From positions 1 to 34,691 of the forward strand of contig JAUMYV010000019.1 of NCBI GenBank assembly GCA_030528445.1: a stretch of 34,691 nucleotides of DNA, written 5' to 3'. The stretch comes from Porphyromonadaceae bacterium (GTDB lineage Bacteria > Bacteroidota > Bacteroidia > Bacteroidales > Porphyromonadaceae). Position 1 is the stretch's first letter. Every line of letters starts with the position of its first letter. The position numbers were made by a program, and so were the translations under genes. This document shows positions 17,201 through 24,491 of this stretch, piece after piece. The notes beneath the pieces were generated by a model. That model was given only the letters and a program-made list of their open reading frames with translations, was not told where the DNA came from and did not search any database.

Positions 17201-18182
17201 CTTTTTTCTTCCAGATGTGTTCCTCAGGGTTGAAGAGCTGTATAGAGCCCACGTGATCCGCTTGTTTGGCAGGGAAAAGGTTGTTGAAGATGCTAGCCCC
17301 ACCATAAAGCCCAGAGGCTGCATTGTTGATGCCGTAGTAAACCTTTTGGAAGTATTTATCAGCTCCAAGATCTCTTACCAAGCCTGCTTTATTTTGACTA
17401 GCTCTCCAGTCGCCACCATAGTTGACAAAGTAAGATACCCCGGGATTCCCGTCAAACTTTAGCCATTTTTTTAGAGTACTACCAATATTGGTATAGGCAT
17501 CGTAGTACTGGAGCTCCATGTCCTTGCCTTCACTCTTGGCCTTGTCTAGGAAGGCTTTCATGAACCCTTCCCATTGCTGGTCTGTGATGTGGCGAGAGCT
17601 ACCCTCGTCGTTGAGCAACCAACCATCGAAACCAAGGTCACGGGCAATCTCATAGAGCTTGATGGCGTATGGGTAGGTGCCATTCTCCATGGTAAACATC
17701 TTGTCAGCTTCCTTGGTGTTGCCTCCATGTGCGAGCTCGGGGAAGAACAGAGTTCCTAGAATACGAACGCCATGTAGGTGAGCGATATCAATAGCAGGCG
17801 CAGAGGGGGCTGTGATGATCCCTTCGCCAGCAGAGCCGCCCCACCAGACTACTACGTCCATGTATTGCCAGTGGTTGGGGTTGTAGCCGATGAAATTGTT
17901 GGCTCCCTGAGCAGGCGTAGTGCTACAGTTGGGGTTCATCGTCAGACATGCTGCGACTTGACCTTGGTACTTCTGGTCAGTATTGGCCTTGATCCCGTCG
18001 TCATTGAAGCGCTTTTGTAGAGGAATGGTGCTTCTATTGAACTTAGCCTCTGGATACTTGTCGATCGACCAGTTCTTTATCCCGTCGGGATGCCAGCAAC
18101 CTCCGAAGGGCTGTTGGGCAAGTGCGCTCAGGCCGAAAGAGCAAGCGGCCATAAGCACTGGTGCAATTTTTCCTAATCGCAT
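14217..18182 (-). CDS. T9SS-secreted endo-beta-N-acetylglucosaminidase (GH85), multidomain
   Basis: This 1321-residue enzyme should cut between the two core GlcNAc residues of N-glycans. Order of parts: signal peptide 1-22; GH85 catalytic domain about 28-420, with the N-x-E catalytic pair N191 and E193 in FDGWLLNDE; a beta-sandwich about 430-575; Fn3-like about 581-672; PKD-like about 674-764; F5/8 type C (discoidin-like) about 765-907; a bacterial Ig-like unit about 910-1002; a second discoidin-like domain about 1007-1155; an InlB/B-repeat-like unit about 1162-1236; and a T9SS C-terminal sorting domain about 1245-1321 ending in RFVVR. The last domain predicts export by type IX secretion and surface attachment or release. 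It is the third gene of the susC-susD-GH85 operon (39-bp gap after susD), so its products are probably imported by that pair. Key residues are present, so it should be active. Confidence 0.93.
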   Translation of the reverse strand: MRLGKIAPVLMAACSFGLSALAQQPFGGCWHPDGIKNWSIDKYPEAKFNRSTIPLQKRFNDDGIKANTDQKYQGQVAACLTMNPNCSTTPAQGANNFIGYNPNHWQYMDVVVWWGGSAGEGIITAPSAPAIDIAHLHGVRILGTLFFPELAHGGNTKEADKMFTMENGTYPYAIKLYEIARDLGFDGWLLNDEGSSRHITDQQWEGFMKAFLDKAKSEGKDMELQYYDAYTNIGSTLKKWLKFDGNPGVSYFVNYGGDWRASQNKAGLVRDLGADKYFQKVYYGINNAASGLYGGASIFNNLFPAKQADHVGSIQLFNPEEHIWKKKVEHLLGTPQASGPQAYAAMSEVFKNAGRFWVNTSFDPTKTRPNGGYSWPGMSAGIQERSAITSLPFVTSFGTGLGKYRFVQGEKRGTGDWYHVGMQDVLPTWRWWVEAKNGGVKSNIHLDFNWDDAYNSGSSLVVSGPIRAKAEYLVHLYKTKINLKGNEIVELVYKGDTDKIFELVVSTDINGKETQAIEFTTTESAQNGWSIAKASLKSLAGKDLRMLSLNFKPQRNINNYNLKLGQLSIKAENYTPQGGVVTNLKSQNELQEAVSDIRLTWDAAKSDDIHHYNVYFERSGETKKLVGQTRNEGFYIDKFARKDESEKEAKVYVRAVTKDMKEVANEATLTLKYPALTAPEVRISASKTLATIGSQIEFTAYANKFPKKYEWVTPKGATLVSTTENKATFKFDQAGLYAITVKVSNGAGTTTKTVEGFVEISDEKTLQNVARGGQIKEVSGYTNEREHPRNLLDGVGRPGDISKKWCAGGSFSHWVVIDLKKAYNLYRFKFFDCRPTEGFENVSNYKIELSNDGVKWEEVLNEQNIPQSANEKEAWIKPTTARYIRFTPYDKEQPITIRIWEFEAYGIETKVSIGKIDVQQVNINEKLSVEVPYSLGGVDKASNFAVSASSDNTLVSVDGTVTADDEKIKLTLLAGAKAGESLVTVKLVNGSTEVSSEFQLNIVDPSRVNILLNKPVTHSIGGDAGATGEIDGLDTSDDPAVLADGKTDVWFLPGLAFSEFTSTLEYDLKGLHSIYAFRMKTMEDASREIGFPRKVEVFASATDKNADSYKKVLTLEPGQMNDLASFAEEDLKAKYIKIVVTIPEMTYVLISELEVVGAPIKTPMHAITSNVAGQGKIEFVGIEDLTKVAEGTEVTVKVTPDDDWKLSSLKANGQDISKTLKFTVNGPVTVDAVFIKKTGLEGIVASGLRLYPNLLNQGEQAMLETDQAGLIRVLSLSGVTLWQGETLGGKVSIPTANLSSGTYIIALTSAEGVQSLRFVVR

Positions 18183-18221
18183 AATTTTTTGAATTAAATT
18201 AAGGTATAATTGATTGATGAT

Positions 18222-19976
18222 TTAGCGAAAGTTGTTGGGTACAGCTCGCTCATTGGGAGCTGCGTTGGTATCGGCGACATCCCACCAAACTCGATCCCCT
18301 TGTTTCGTGTTTTTGGGCGCATTTTCATTGTTCACCAAGTCGGAGATAGGGTAGCTTACGCGCTTGATGAATTTGCCTAAGGGCACGTCGGCCGAGAGGT
18401 TGTTGAGGGGATTGCGTAGTCTAGGGTAATCTGTACGGCGATACTCCGCCCACGCTTCATTGCCGTTGGGGAAGACGGCTAGCCACTTCTGCGTGATGAT
18501 GGCCTCGAGCTGAGCCTCACGATCGCCACCATCGAATGGGTTGTTTTTGAGCCCCGAGATATAAGCCTCTGTCTTATCCTCTGGGAGGTGGTAGTAGCGC
18601 ATCGACTCACGGATACCATCGAGGTAGAGTTGCTCGGCAGATCCACCTGCATTAGCCCAGCCTCGTAGTGCTGCCTCGGCTTGTAGGAACTTACACTCGG
18701 CATAGCCAAACCAAATGAATTCGCGGCTATAGCTGAACCAATGTGTATCGGAGAGTTTTTTGCCTTCTTGGTGCATCACACGCAGCACAGAGTATTTATT
18801 GGGTGTTCTGTCGACCTCTAGATTGCCGATCTCACTGCCTGTAAACTTGTTCTTGGGGTTTTCTATCCCTTTGTCGAGGAATGTCTTGGGGGTGGGGCGG
18901 AACCAGCTGATCGGGCATCGAGGATCAAGGTCTGTGCTCAGGTTGTAGTAGGCAAGCTCTAGATCCTTGCTCATCACGGCATCTAGGTAGCGATAGCTAC
19001 AGTTGGCGACTTCGTTTTCGCTACCACTATCGTTATCTCCGCCTAGCTCTACTGGAGCATATTTCGGTACGGTACGCATACGGTCTTCTTGACTTTTCAT
19101 CAGACCTGCTGGGTGAGCCAGAGCGGCTTCACCTTCCTTTTGGGCTCTTGCGGGATCGACGTTGCTGATGCGCAGAGCTAGGCGCAGACGAAGGGTATTG
19201 GCGAAGCGTTGCCACTTGGCTACATCTCCCTCGAAGCACCTGTCATCACGCTTGTCGAAAACGAACCCCGAGCGAGCAGGATCGAGCTGTTTGCTTGCCT
19301 CCTCTAGTAGCAGGAAGATTTGGTCATAGACCTGAGACTGGGGCTGATAGGTCGCATGAGTTGGAGCAGGCTGACACTTGATCATCGTGGTGGTCGGGAT
19401 GTCGCCGTAAGTATCCGTCATTGTAGAGAGGAGGAAGGCGTAATAGACGCGCGCCATGTAGAAAGCGTTGTGATACTTCTCCTTGTCTAGATAGTACGCT
19501 ACTTTGGCTACGGTCTGGTACTCGGATGTACGCTCCTGATAGAAGTGATTCCAGCGGCGATCGGACCAGTCGGCTGTGTAGACATATACGGGCGAATTGG
19601 CACTGAAGTTGGGATTGTTGTGCGCAAAGTAGCCTGCGTAGATATCGTGTGTGAGGTTGGTCGTGCGCTGATAGTCATCTACTAGACCCTGATAGGTAAG
19701 CGAGCGAAAGCTTGCCCCGATCGTCCCCTCGCTCTCTTTGAGAGCCTGCATAGCTTCTTGTGAGATTTGCTCCGCTAGGGCTATGCTCTGGTAATTGCCC
19801 TCCCCAGGCTCTTGGGGTTCTGGCTGGGGCTGAGGCTTGGGTGCTTCGGGCTTGTGTACGTAGGGCGGGGTTGTGGGGTCGGTATTCAGCTCCCTAAACC
19901 CATCGGTGCAGGATACGGTGCCAAGCAGAAGCGAGACTGCTAGGACAGACGTGATGTATTTACTTATCTGATTCAT
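18222..19976 (-). CDS. SusD/RagB-like surface glycan-binding lipoprotein
   Basis: This is a 584-residue outer-membrane lipoprotein that caps the SusC channel and binds oligosaccharide. A signal peptide ends in GTVSC, with the lipidated Cys at 23, followed by the FRELNTDP motif typical of SusD-like group 2 proteins. A proline/glutamine-rich linker of about 20 residues (roughly 41-60) is inserted directly after it, which is unusual. The TPR-like helical core follows, with FLLSTMTDTYGDIP and a KWQRFANTLRLRLALRIS block, both family hallmarks, and a C-terminal WAEYRRTDYPR motif. It lies 17 bp after susC and 39 bp before the GH85 gene on the same strand. The likely ligand is N-glycan released by GH85. 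Confidence 0.93.
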   Translation of the reverse strand: MNQISKYITSVLAVSLLLGTVSCTDGFRELNTDPTTPPYVHKPEAPKPQPQPEPQEPGEGNYQSIALAEQISQEAMQALKESEGTIGASFRSLTYQGLVDDYQRTTNLTHDIYAGYFAHNNPNFSANSPVYVYTADWSDRRWNHFYQERTSEYQTVAKVAYYLDKEKYHNAFYMARVYYAFLLSTMTDTYGDIPTTTMIKCQPAPTHATYQPQSQVYDQIFLLLEEASKQLDPARSGFVFDKRDDRCFEGDVAKWQRFANTLRLRLALRISNVDPARAQKEGEAALAHPAGLMKSQEDRMRTVPKYAPVELGGDNDSGSENEVANCSYRYLDAVMSKDLELAYYNLSTDLDPRCPISWFRPTPKTFLDKGIENPKNKFTGSEIGNLEVDRTPNKYSVLRVMHQEGKKLSDTHWFSYSREFIWFGYAECKFLQAEAALRGWANAGGSAEQLYLDGIRESMRYYHLPEDKTEAYISGLKNNPFDGGDREAQLEAIITQKWLAVFPNGNEAWAEYRRTDYPRLRNPLNNLSADVPLGKFIKRVSYPISDLVNNENAPKNTKQGDRVWWDVADTNAAPNERAVPNNFR

Positions 19977-19993
19977 GAGATTGACTGCTTGCT

Positions 19994-22900
19994 TTAGAAT
20001 TGCACATTGAGAGAGAACCCTAGCGTACGGGTGTATGGTACAGAGGTGAAGTCGATAGCCTGCGAGAACATGCTGATGTCGAAGCCGCCCTCGGGGCTAG
20101 AGCCCGGTGTGTGGCTAAGCAGGTAGCCTAGATTGCGCCCTACTACCGAGAGGCGTACATCTCTGAGGGGCGTAGACTTGAGCCAGCGTTTGGGCAATGA
20201 ATACGAGAGGGAGAGCTCTTTGAAGCGGATGAACGAGGCGCTGTAGATAAATTCCTCTGCCACGCCATTGAGCCCACCCACTGTACGGTAGAAGTTTTCG
20301 GCTGATATAGCGGTCGTATTAGGCTGACCAGTTGCCTCATCTATGCCATCGAAAACGAAGTCGTCGCGCTGCTCCGTGCGCTTAGCCATACCCTTGGCTG
20401 CGGCGATAGACTCGGAGACAGATACAACCTCTCCGCCGAAGCGCGCATCGAAGAGAGCCGATAGCGACAGACCCTTGTACGAGAGCGTAGGGCTGATTGA
20501 GGCCAAGAAGTCTGGCTGTATGTTGCCGATCACCTTAGGCTTGTCCGAGTCGAATAGCGGAATGCCATTGCGTGTGATGATCTTGCCCGCTTCGTTGCGC
20601 TTGTACGACTTAGTGCCGAGGATGTCGCCGAGACGTCCTCCCTCGAAGGCGCCTACATCGACTAGCAGGTTGTCGCCTCTGAAGTTGAAGCTCATGTATT
20701 TGCTCTCTGGGTCTAGCTTGCGCACGATGGTATTGTTGTGCGAGAGGTTGAAGGTCATCGTCCACTCAAAGTCCTTCGTGCGGATAGGAGTACCGTAGAG
20801 CATAAGCTCGAAGCCAGAGTTGACGATCTCGCCAGCATTGACCAGCTTCCAGCTGTAGCCAGAGGAGCGGGGCTGTGGGATGCGTGTGATCTGGTTGCTC
20901 GTCGTGCTGTGGTAGTACGTGAAGTCGAAGCCGAGACGATTGTCAAAGAACTTCATATCAAGACCAGCCTCAAGGGATGATGAAATCTCAGGCTTGAGGT
21001 TCTCATTGTACTTCTCGCTCGGAGGTGTGAAGACTGGTCCCGATGGTTCTTGCCTCCAAGAGCCGGTGTTCACAAGGCGGAATGGCTCGGTGTCCTTGCC
21101 GACCTGAGCCCACGATAGGCGCGCCTTACCGAAAGAGAGCCACGAAGGGCGAGCGTTCTTCTGCTTCATCAGCTCGGAGAATACGAAGCTGAGGTTGGCC
21201 GATGGATAGAAGTATGAGTTGTTGTTGAGCGGTAGGGTAGAGGACCAGTCGTTGCGAGCCGTAAGGTCTAGGGAGAGGTACTCATCCCAAGCGAACTGGA
21301 ATGAGCCGAAGGCCGAGCGGGTCTTGCGCCGAGAGAGGCCGTTGCCTGCAGCGTTGAAGCCCTGAGCCGAGTTGTGGCTCCAGTAGTTGTTGTTGAGCAT
21401 ATTTTTCGATACCCCCATCAGATAGTGCGTCTTTTGAGACATCTCGCTCACCCCAGCGGTGTAGTTGATGCGGATGTGATCTCCGATATTGTTGTTCCCC
21501 AGTAGGATAGCCTCTGCATTCTGCTCGAAGAAATTCTCTTCTCTACTTAGGTACTGCTCATTGGTCTGCTCCACGATCCCGTCCGTCCGATCCTTCTCTT
21601 CTATGTCGGTGTGGTAGTAGTCGAAGGCATACTTGGCTTGCAAGAAGAGCCAGTCGGTGAAGTTGATCTTGGCTGAAGCATAGCCGAAGCCACGCCAGCG
21701 TTGGTCTTCGTTGTCTCGCTGATTGTTGATGTAGTAGGGGTTGAGGTCTTGTGGGAATGGGCCTACATAGTTGATGTGTCTGTGTGTATCGTCCTTGTAG
21801 GTCTTGAGGTCATCTAGATTGATGTTGTGAGGCATATAGATGAGCGGATAGATCTCGCCACCGATCCCGAAGGTTGGTCTATTGATGGCTTGAGCACGCG
21901 AAAGGGAAATCTTCGTGTCTAGGCTTAGGTATTTATTCATCGTCATGCCTGCCTTGACGTCTAGATTGTTTTTGTTGATTTCTTCGCGAGCGAATAGACC
22001 AGTGCTACGCGTGTCGCCGAAGGAGATGCGGTAGTCCGACTTGTCGGTTACGCCCCCTATAGATACGTTGTGCGTCTGGGCAAATCCAGTCTGGAAGTAG
22101 TCTCTCAGCTTATTGCCATTGAGGCCGTAGGGGCGTTTCTTGCCATTCCACGCTTCATATTCATGTCCGTCTAGTTTAGCTCCGAAGCTCTCTGAGACGT
22201 TGGGGTTGAACTGTCCGTTGGAGCCCTGCCCGTAGGTACGCTGCTGCTCTAGCGATGCGCCCACTTGGCTCCAAGTGAAGTTGCCGTTGTAGGTAACGCC
22301 GAAGCCCTCCCCCTTATTCCCCTTTTTCGTTGTGATGAGGATCACACCATTACCAGCTCTCGAGCCATAGAGGGCTGCTGCGTTGGGGCCTTTGAGCACA
22401 GAGATAGACTCGATGTCCTCGGGGTTGATATCGGCCGTTACGCCCCCTCGGTCTACCCCTCCGAATAGCGATGCTCCCGAGCTACTGCTGTCATTGAAGG
22501 GGACGCCATCTACGATCCATAGAGGTTGGTTATTGTCCGTGAGGGATGAATTCCCTCGTAGCGTGATCTTGGTCGATCCGCTGAGCCCTGTGCCAGATAT
22601 ATTCATTTGTAGCCCTGCTACCTTACCCTGTAGTGCTCCCGTGACCGATGGGTTGCCAGTTTTGTTCAGCTCGCTACTCTTGACGTCCTGGAAGGCGTAG
22701 CCCAGCATTTTCTTCTCTCGCTTGATGCCTAGAGCCGTCACTACTACTTCGTCGATGGTCTGTGTGTCTGGTTTCATCACGATCTTCATGATGCCATCGG
22801 TAGCGGCGACCTCTATGGGGGTATAGCCAATATACGATAGCAGTAGAGTGGGGTGGGGGATAGGGCTACTGATGCTGAAGTTACCATCGAGATCGGTTAT

Positions 22901-23116
22901 TACGCCCTGTGAGGTTCCTTTGATGCGTACATTGACACCGATAAGCGTTTCCCCTGTTTCGTCTACAATCTGTCCGCGATAGACTTTGCCTTTGCTCTGT
23001 TGCTGTTGGGGCTCTATCCGCACGCTCTGGTTCGCATGGAGTGCGATGGGTGCTAGAGCCAAGGACAGTGCAAGGGCTGGGGATAATAATAGCTGTGTTT
23101 TCTGCTTCATTACCAT
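19994..23116 (-). CDS. SusC/RagA-like TonB-dependent outer membrane transporter
   Basis: This 1040-residue transporter would import glycan (or peptide) across the outer membrane using TonB energy, with the SusD partner as lid. Visible parts: a signal peptide (about 1-28); a carboxypeptidase-D-like regulatory domain at about 44-120 (GQIVDETGETLIGVNVRIKG); the TonB-box region TIDEVVVTALG; a plug domain to about 265 (SVLKGPNAAALYGSRAGNGV); and a 22-strand barrel to the C-terminal Phe of SLNVQF. Two ATGs two codons apart (23116 and 23110) could start it; the second gives the more typical signal peptide. A promoter about 220 nt upstream implies a long leader. No linked regulator (HTCS or ECF/anti-sigma) is present. 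Confidence 0.95.
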   Translation of the reverse strand: MVMKQKTQLLLSPALALSLALAPIALHANQSVRIEPQQQQSKGKVYRGQIVDETGETLIGVNVRIKGTSQGVITDLDGNFSISSPIPHPTLLLSYIGYTPIEVAATDGIMKIVMKPDTQTIDEVVVTALGIKREKKMLGYAFQDVKSSELNKTGNPSVTGALQGKVAGLQMNISGTGLSGSTKITLRGNSSLTDNNQPLWIVDGVPFNDSSSSGASLFGGVDRGGVTADINPEDIESISVLKGPNAAALYGSRAGNGVILITTKKGNKGEGFGVTYNGNFTWSQVGASLEQQRTYGQGSNGQFNPNVSESFGAKLDGHEYEAWNGKKRPYGLNGNKLRDYFQTGFAQTHNVSIGGVTDKSDYRISFGDTRSTGLFAREEINKNNLDVKAGMTMNKYLSLDTKISLSRAQAINRPTFGIGGEIYPLIYMPHNINLDDLKTYKDDTHRHINYVGPFPQDLNPYYINNQRDNEDQRWRGFGYASAKINFTDWLFLQAKYAFDYYHTDIEEKDRTDGIVEQTNEQYLSREENFFEQNAEAILLGNNNIGDHIRINYTAGVSEMSQKTHYLMGVSKNMLNNNYWSHNSAQGFNAAGNGLSRRKTRSAFGSFQFAWDEYLSLDLTARNDWSSTLPLNNNSYFYPSANLSFVFSELMKQKNARPSWLSFGKARLSWAQVGKDTEPFRLVNTGSWRQEPSGPVFTPPSEKYNENLKPEISSSLEAGLDMKFFDNRLGFDFTYYHSTTSNQITRIPQPRSSGYSWKLVNAGEIVNSGFELMLYGTPIRTKDFEWTMTFNLSHNNTIVRKLDPESKYMSFNFRGDNLLVDVGAFEGGRLGDILGTKSYKRNEAGKIITRNGIPLFDSDKPKVIGNIQPDFLASISPTLSYKGLSLSALFDARFGGEVVSVSESIAAAKGMAKRTEQRDDFVFDGIDEATGQPNTTAISAENFYRTVGGLNGVAEEFIYSASFIRFKELSLSYSLPKRWLKSTPLRDVRLSVVGRNLGYLLSHTPGSSPEGGFDISMFSQAIDFTSVPYTRTLGFSLNVQF

Positions 23117-23336
23117 TTGCCAAGATTATCTGTTATAAACTGAATTTATTGATATTATTTCTGCTGATTAGTCTAGATGCTACGATGTGTGGTGCGTGAA
23201 TTTATTCCGAAGTTTATAGATATATCTGTAATGCTGATTTTTAGCTTGATGAGTGAGGCGTTAAGCCTTTTGTTTCCATGAAATCCATATTCTATCACCG
23301 ATGTGGTTTATCCTTGTTTCCTAAGTTTGTTTCGCC

Positions 23337-23365
23337 CAAAGGTAGACATTTGTGCCATATGGCAA
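23337..23365 (-). promoter_or_regulatory. Probable promoter of the susC-susD-GH85 operon
   Basis: On the - strand, TTG (23365-23363) is followed after 18 nt by TACCTTTG (23344-23337). Transcription would start near 23330, leaving a leader of about 215 nt before susC. A long leader could host post-transcriptional control. Confidence 0.5.
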
Positions 23366-24456
23366 GCATGATTTTGAGAATATTTATCTCTTCATATACC
23401 TGATTATTAGATATATAAAATAAATGAATTAAATAGGGTGCCGTTCTTTCAGTGTTTGGCTAATAGCGTTGGGGAAGATTTTTATTTGTATTAATCTCTC
23501 TCTTGTTGGTAAATGTATGTGCCTCTGTCTGGGAATAGTCGCCTTTTGTTGATTTGTTTGTCGTTGTGTATGCTTTGTGTGCTCGTCTTCTAGTGTATAT
23601 GTTGCTTTTTGCTCTAACTGATTTTGTGGTGTTTGGCGCTTCGTATCATTCTACTGCTTCTTGTGACCAGTACAGACGAGAGGGCAGGATAGAAGTCGTT
23701 TCGAGGCTGTTTTATAGATGAAAATCTTCTATTGTCTGATAATCAGATAGATACAAAAATCCTCTAGAATTGACAATCTCAGAAGTGGTGGAGCTGTATA
23801 CTGGAGTGAAGAGAAAGCCTCGTAAAACGCCTAAAAACAGCCTTGAGTGAAGTGTGCCAATATTTGGCGTAAATTAAGTCGGCTATTTAATGCTCCTTGG
23901 GCAAGCGATTGACTTGATGACAAGATGTGTGCTGCTACAAATTGAGCTTTTCTTCTTTTGTGTTAAAATGTGTAATTGTTTTGTGCGGCAATCTGACCAG
24001 ACGAAGCTGTCTCTCGAGGATATTGAACTCGAGTTCGCCGAAAAACTCTCTGAAATTTTTTCGGATTAGTCCTACAATCCGCCACGATGTGTACACAGAT
24101 CCGAAAAGATTAGTGCAGAGAAATTCTGAAATGATGGCTTCGCTTCAATCCAAACGGTCTAAATTTCATCTTATCTATTTGATTATTAGTTTGATTTCAG
24201 TTGTGTGTTTTGAAGGGGTATTTGGGGGTGGCTGGGACTAAGTGCCCAAACGAGGTTAAGCTCGATCTAGAGCCTGCTAGGGGGCAAATACGCGATCTGT
24301 CGCTTTTCACCCTTGCTGGAGTGTTTCTCTCATCAACATTCTGAAATTTGGTCTAAAATATAAATCTCCGCCTCTCGTAAGATTGGGTGAGGCTGGACTG
24401 CTTCGCTTGAGTAATCTCTAGACAAGATCGACTAGAGTAGTTCATGCCAAAAGGTC
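23366..24456. other. Gene-poor region between the susC promoter and uvrC
   Basis: About 1.1 kb without a convincing gene. A 104-codon + strand ORF at 23927-24241 lacks any family resemblance and a promoter. Positions 23500-23660 are strikingly rich in T and G on the + strand. There is a 13-bp palindrome TCTGATAATCAGA at 23735-23747, and an 11-bp inverted pair (AGGCTGTTTT at 23704-23713 against AAAACAGCCT at 23835-23844). The structured segment at 24025-24107 is described separately. It may be a decayed element or hold a small RNA; the sequence does not decide. Confidence 0.5.
24025..24107 (+). repeat. Palindrome plus two mutually exclusive hairpins
   Basis: GAACTCGAGTTC (24025-24036) is a perfect 12-bp palindrome. 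Just after it, CCGAAAAA (24038-24045) can pair with TTTTTCGG (24057-24064), while the same T-rich arm extended to TTTTCGGAT (24058-24066) can instead pair with ATCCGAAAA (24099-24107). The two hairpins exclude each other, as in attenuators or riboswitch platforms, but no known motif is recognised. Confidence 0.4.
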
Positions 24457-24464
24457 TAACTTTG
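24457..24464 (+). promoter_or_regulatory. -7 promoter element (TAACTTTG) of uvrC
   Basis: TAACTTTG lies 28 nt before ATG 24492 and 16 nt before an in-frame TTG at 24480. A normal initiation distance would leave only about 9 nt before the TTG, which favours ATG 24492 as start. I do not see a clear -33 element. Confidence 0.45.
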
Positions 24465-24491
24465 TAGCTAAAGATACGATTGGCTACGATT

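Noticed and set aside
22265-22700. ORFs of 67 and 105 codons opposite the susC gene
   Set aside because: They are shadows of the conserved SusC plug-domain coding sequence on the other strand.
24216-24237. G-rich stretch resembling a G-quadruplex
   Set aside because: One of the four G runs has only two bases, and there is no promoter or repeat context, so the support is too weak.
23927-24241. 104-codon + strand ORF in the gene-poor region
   Set aside because: No promoter, no recognisable family, and it overlaps the structured repeats at 24025-24107. Its composition (Ser/Arg/Cys/Ile-rich) looks like chance translation.
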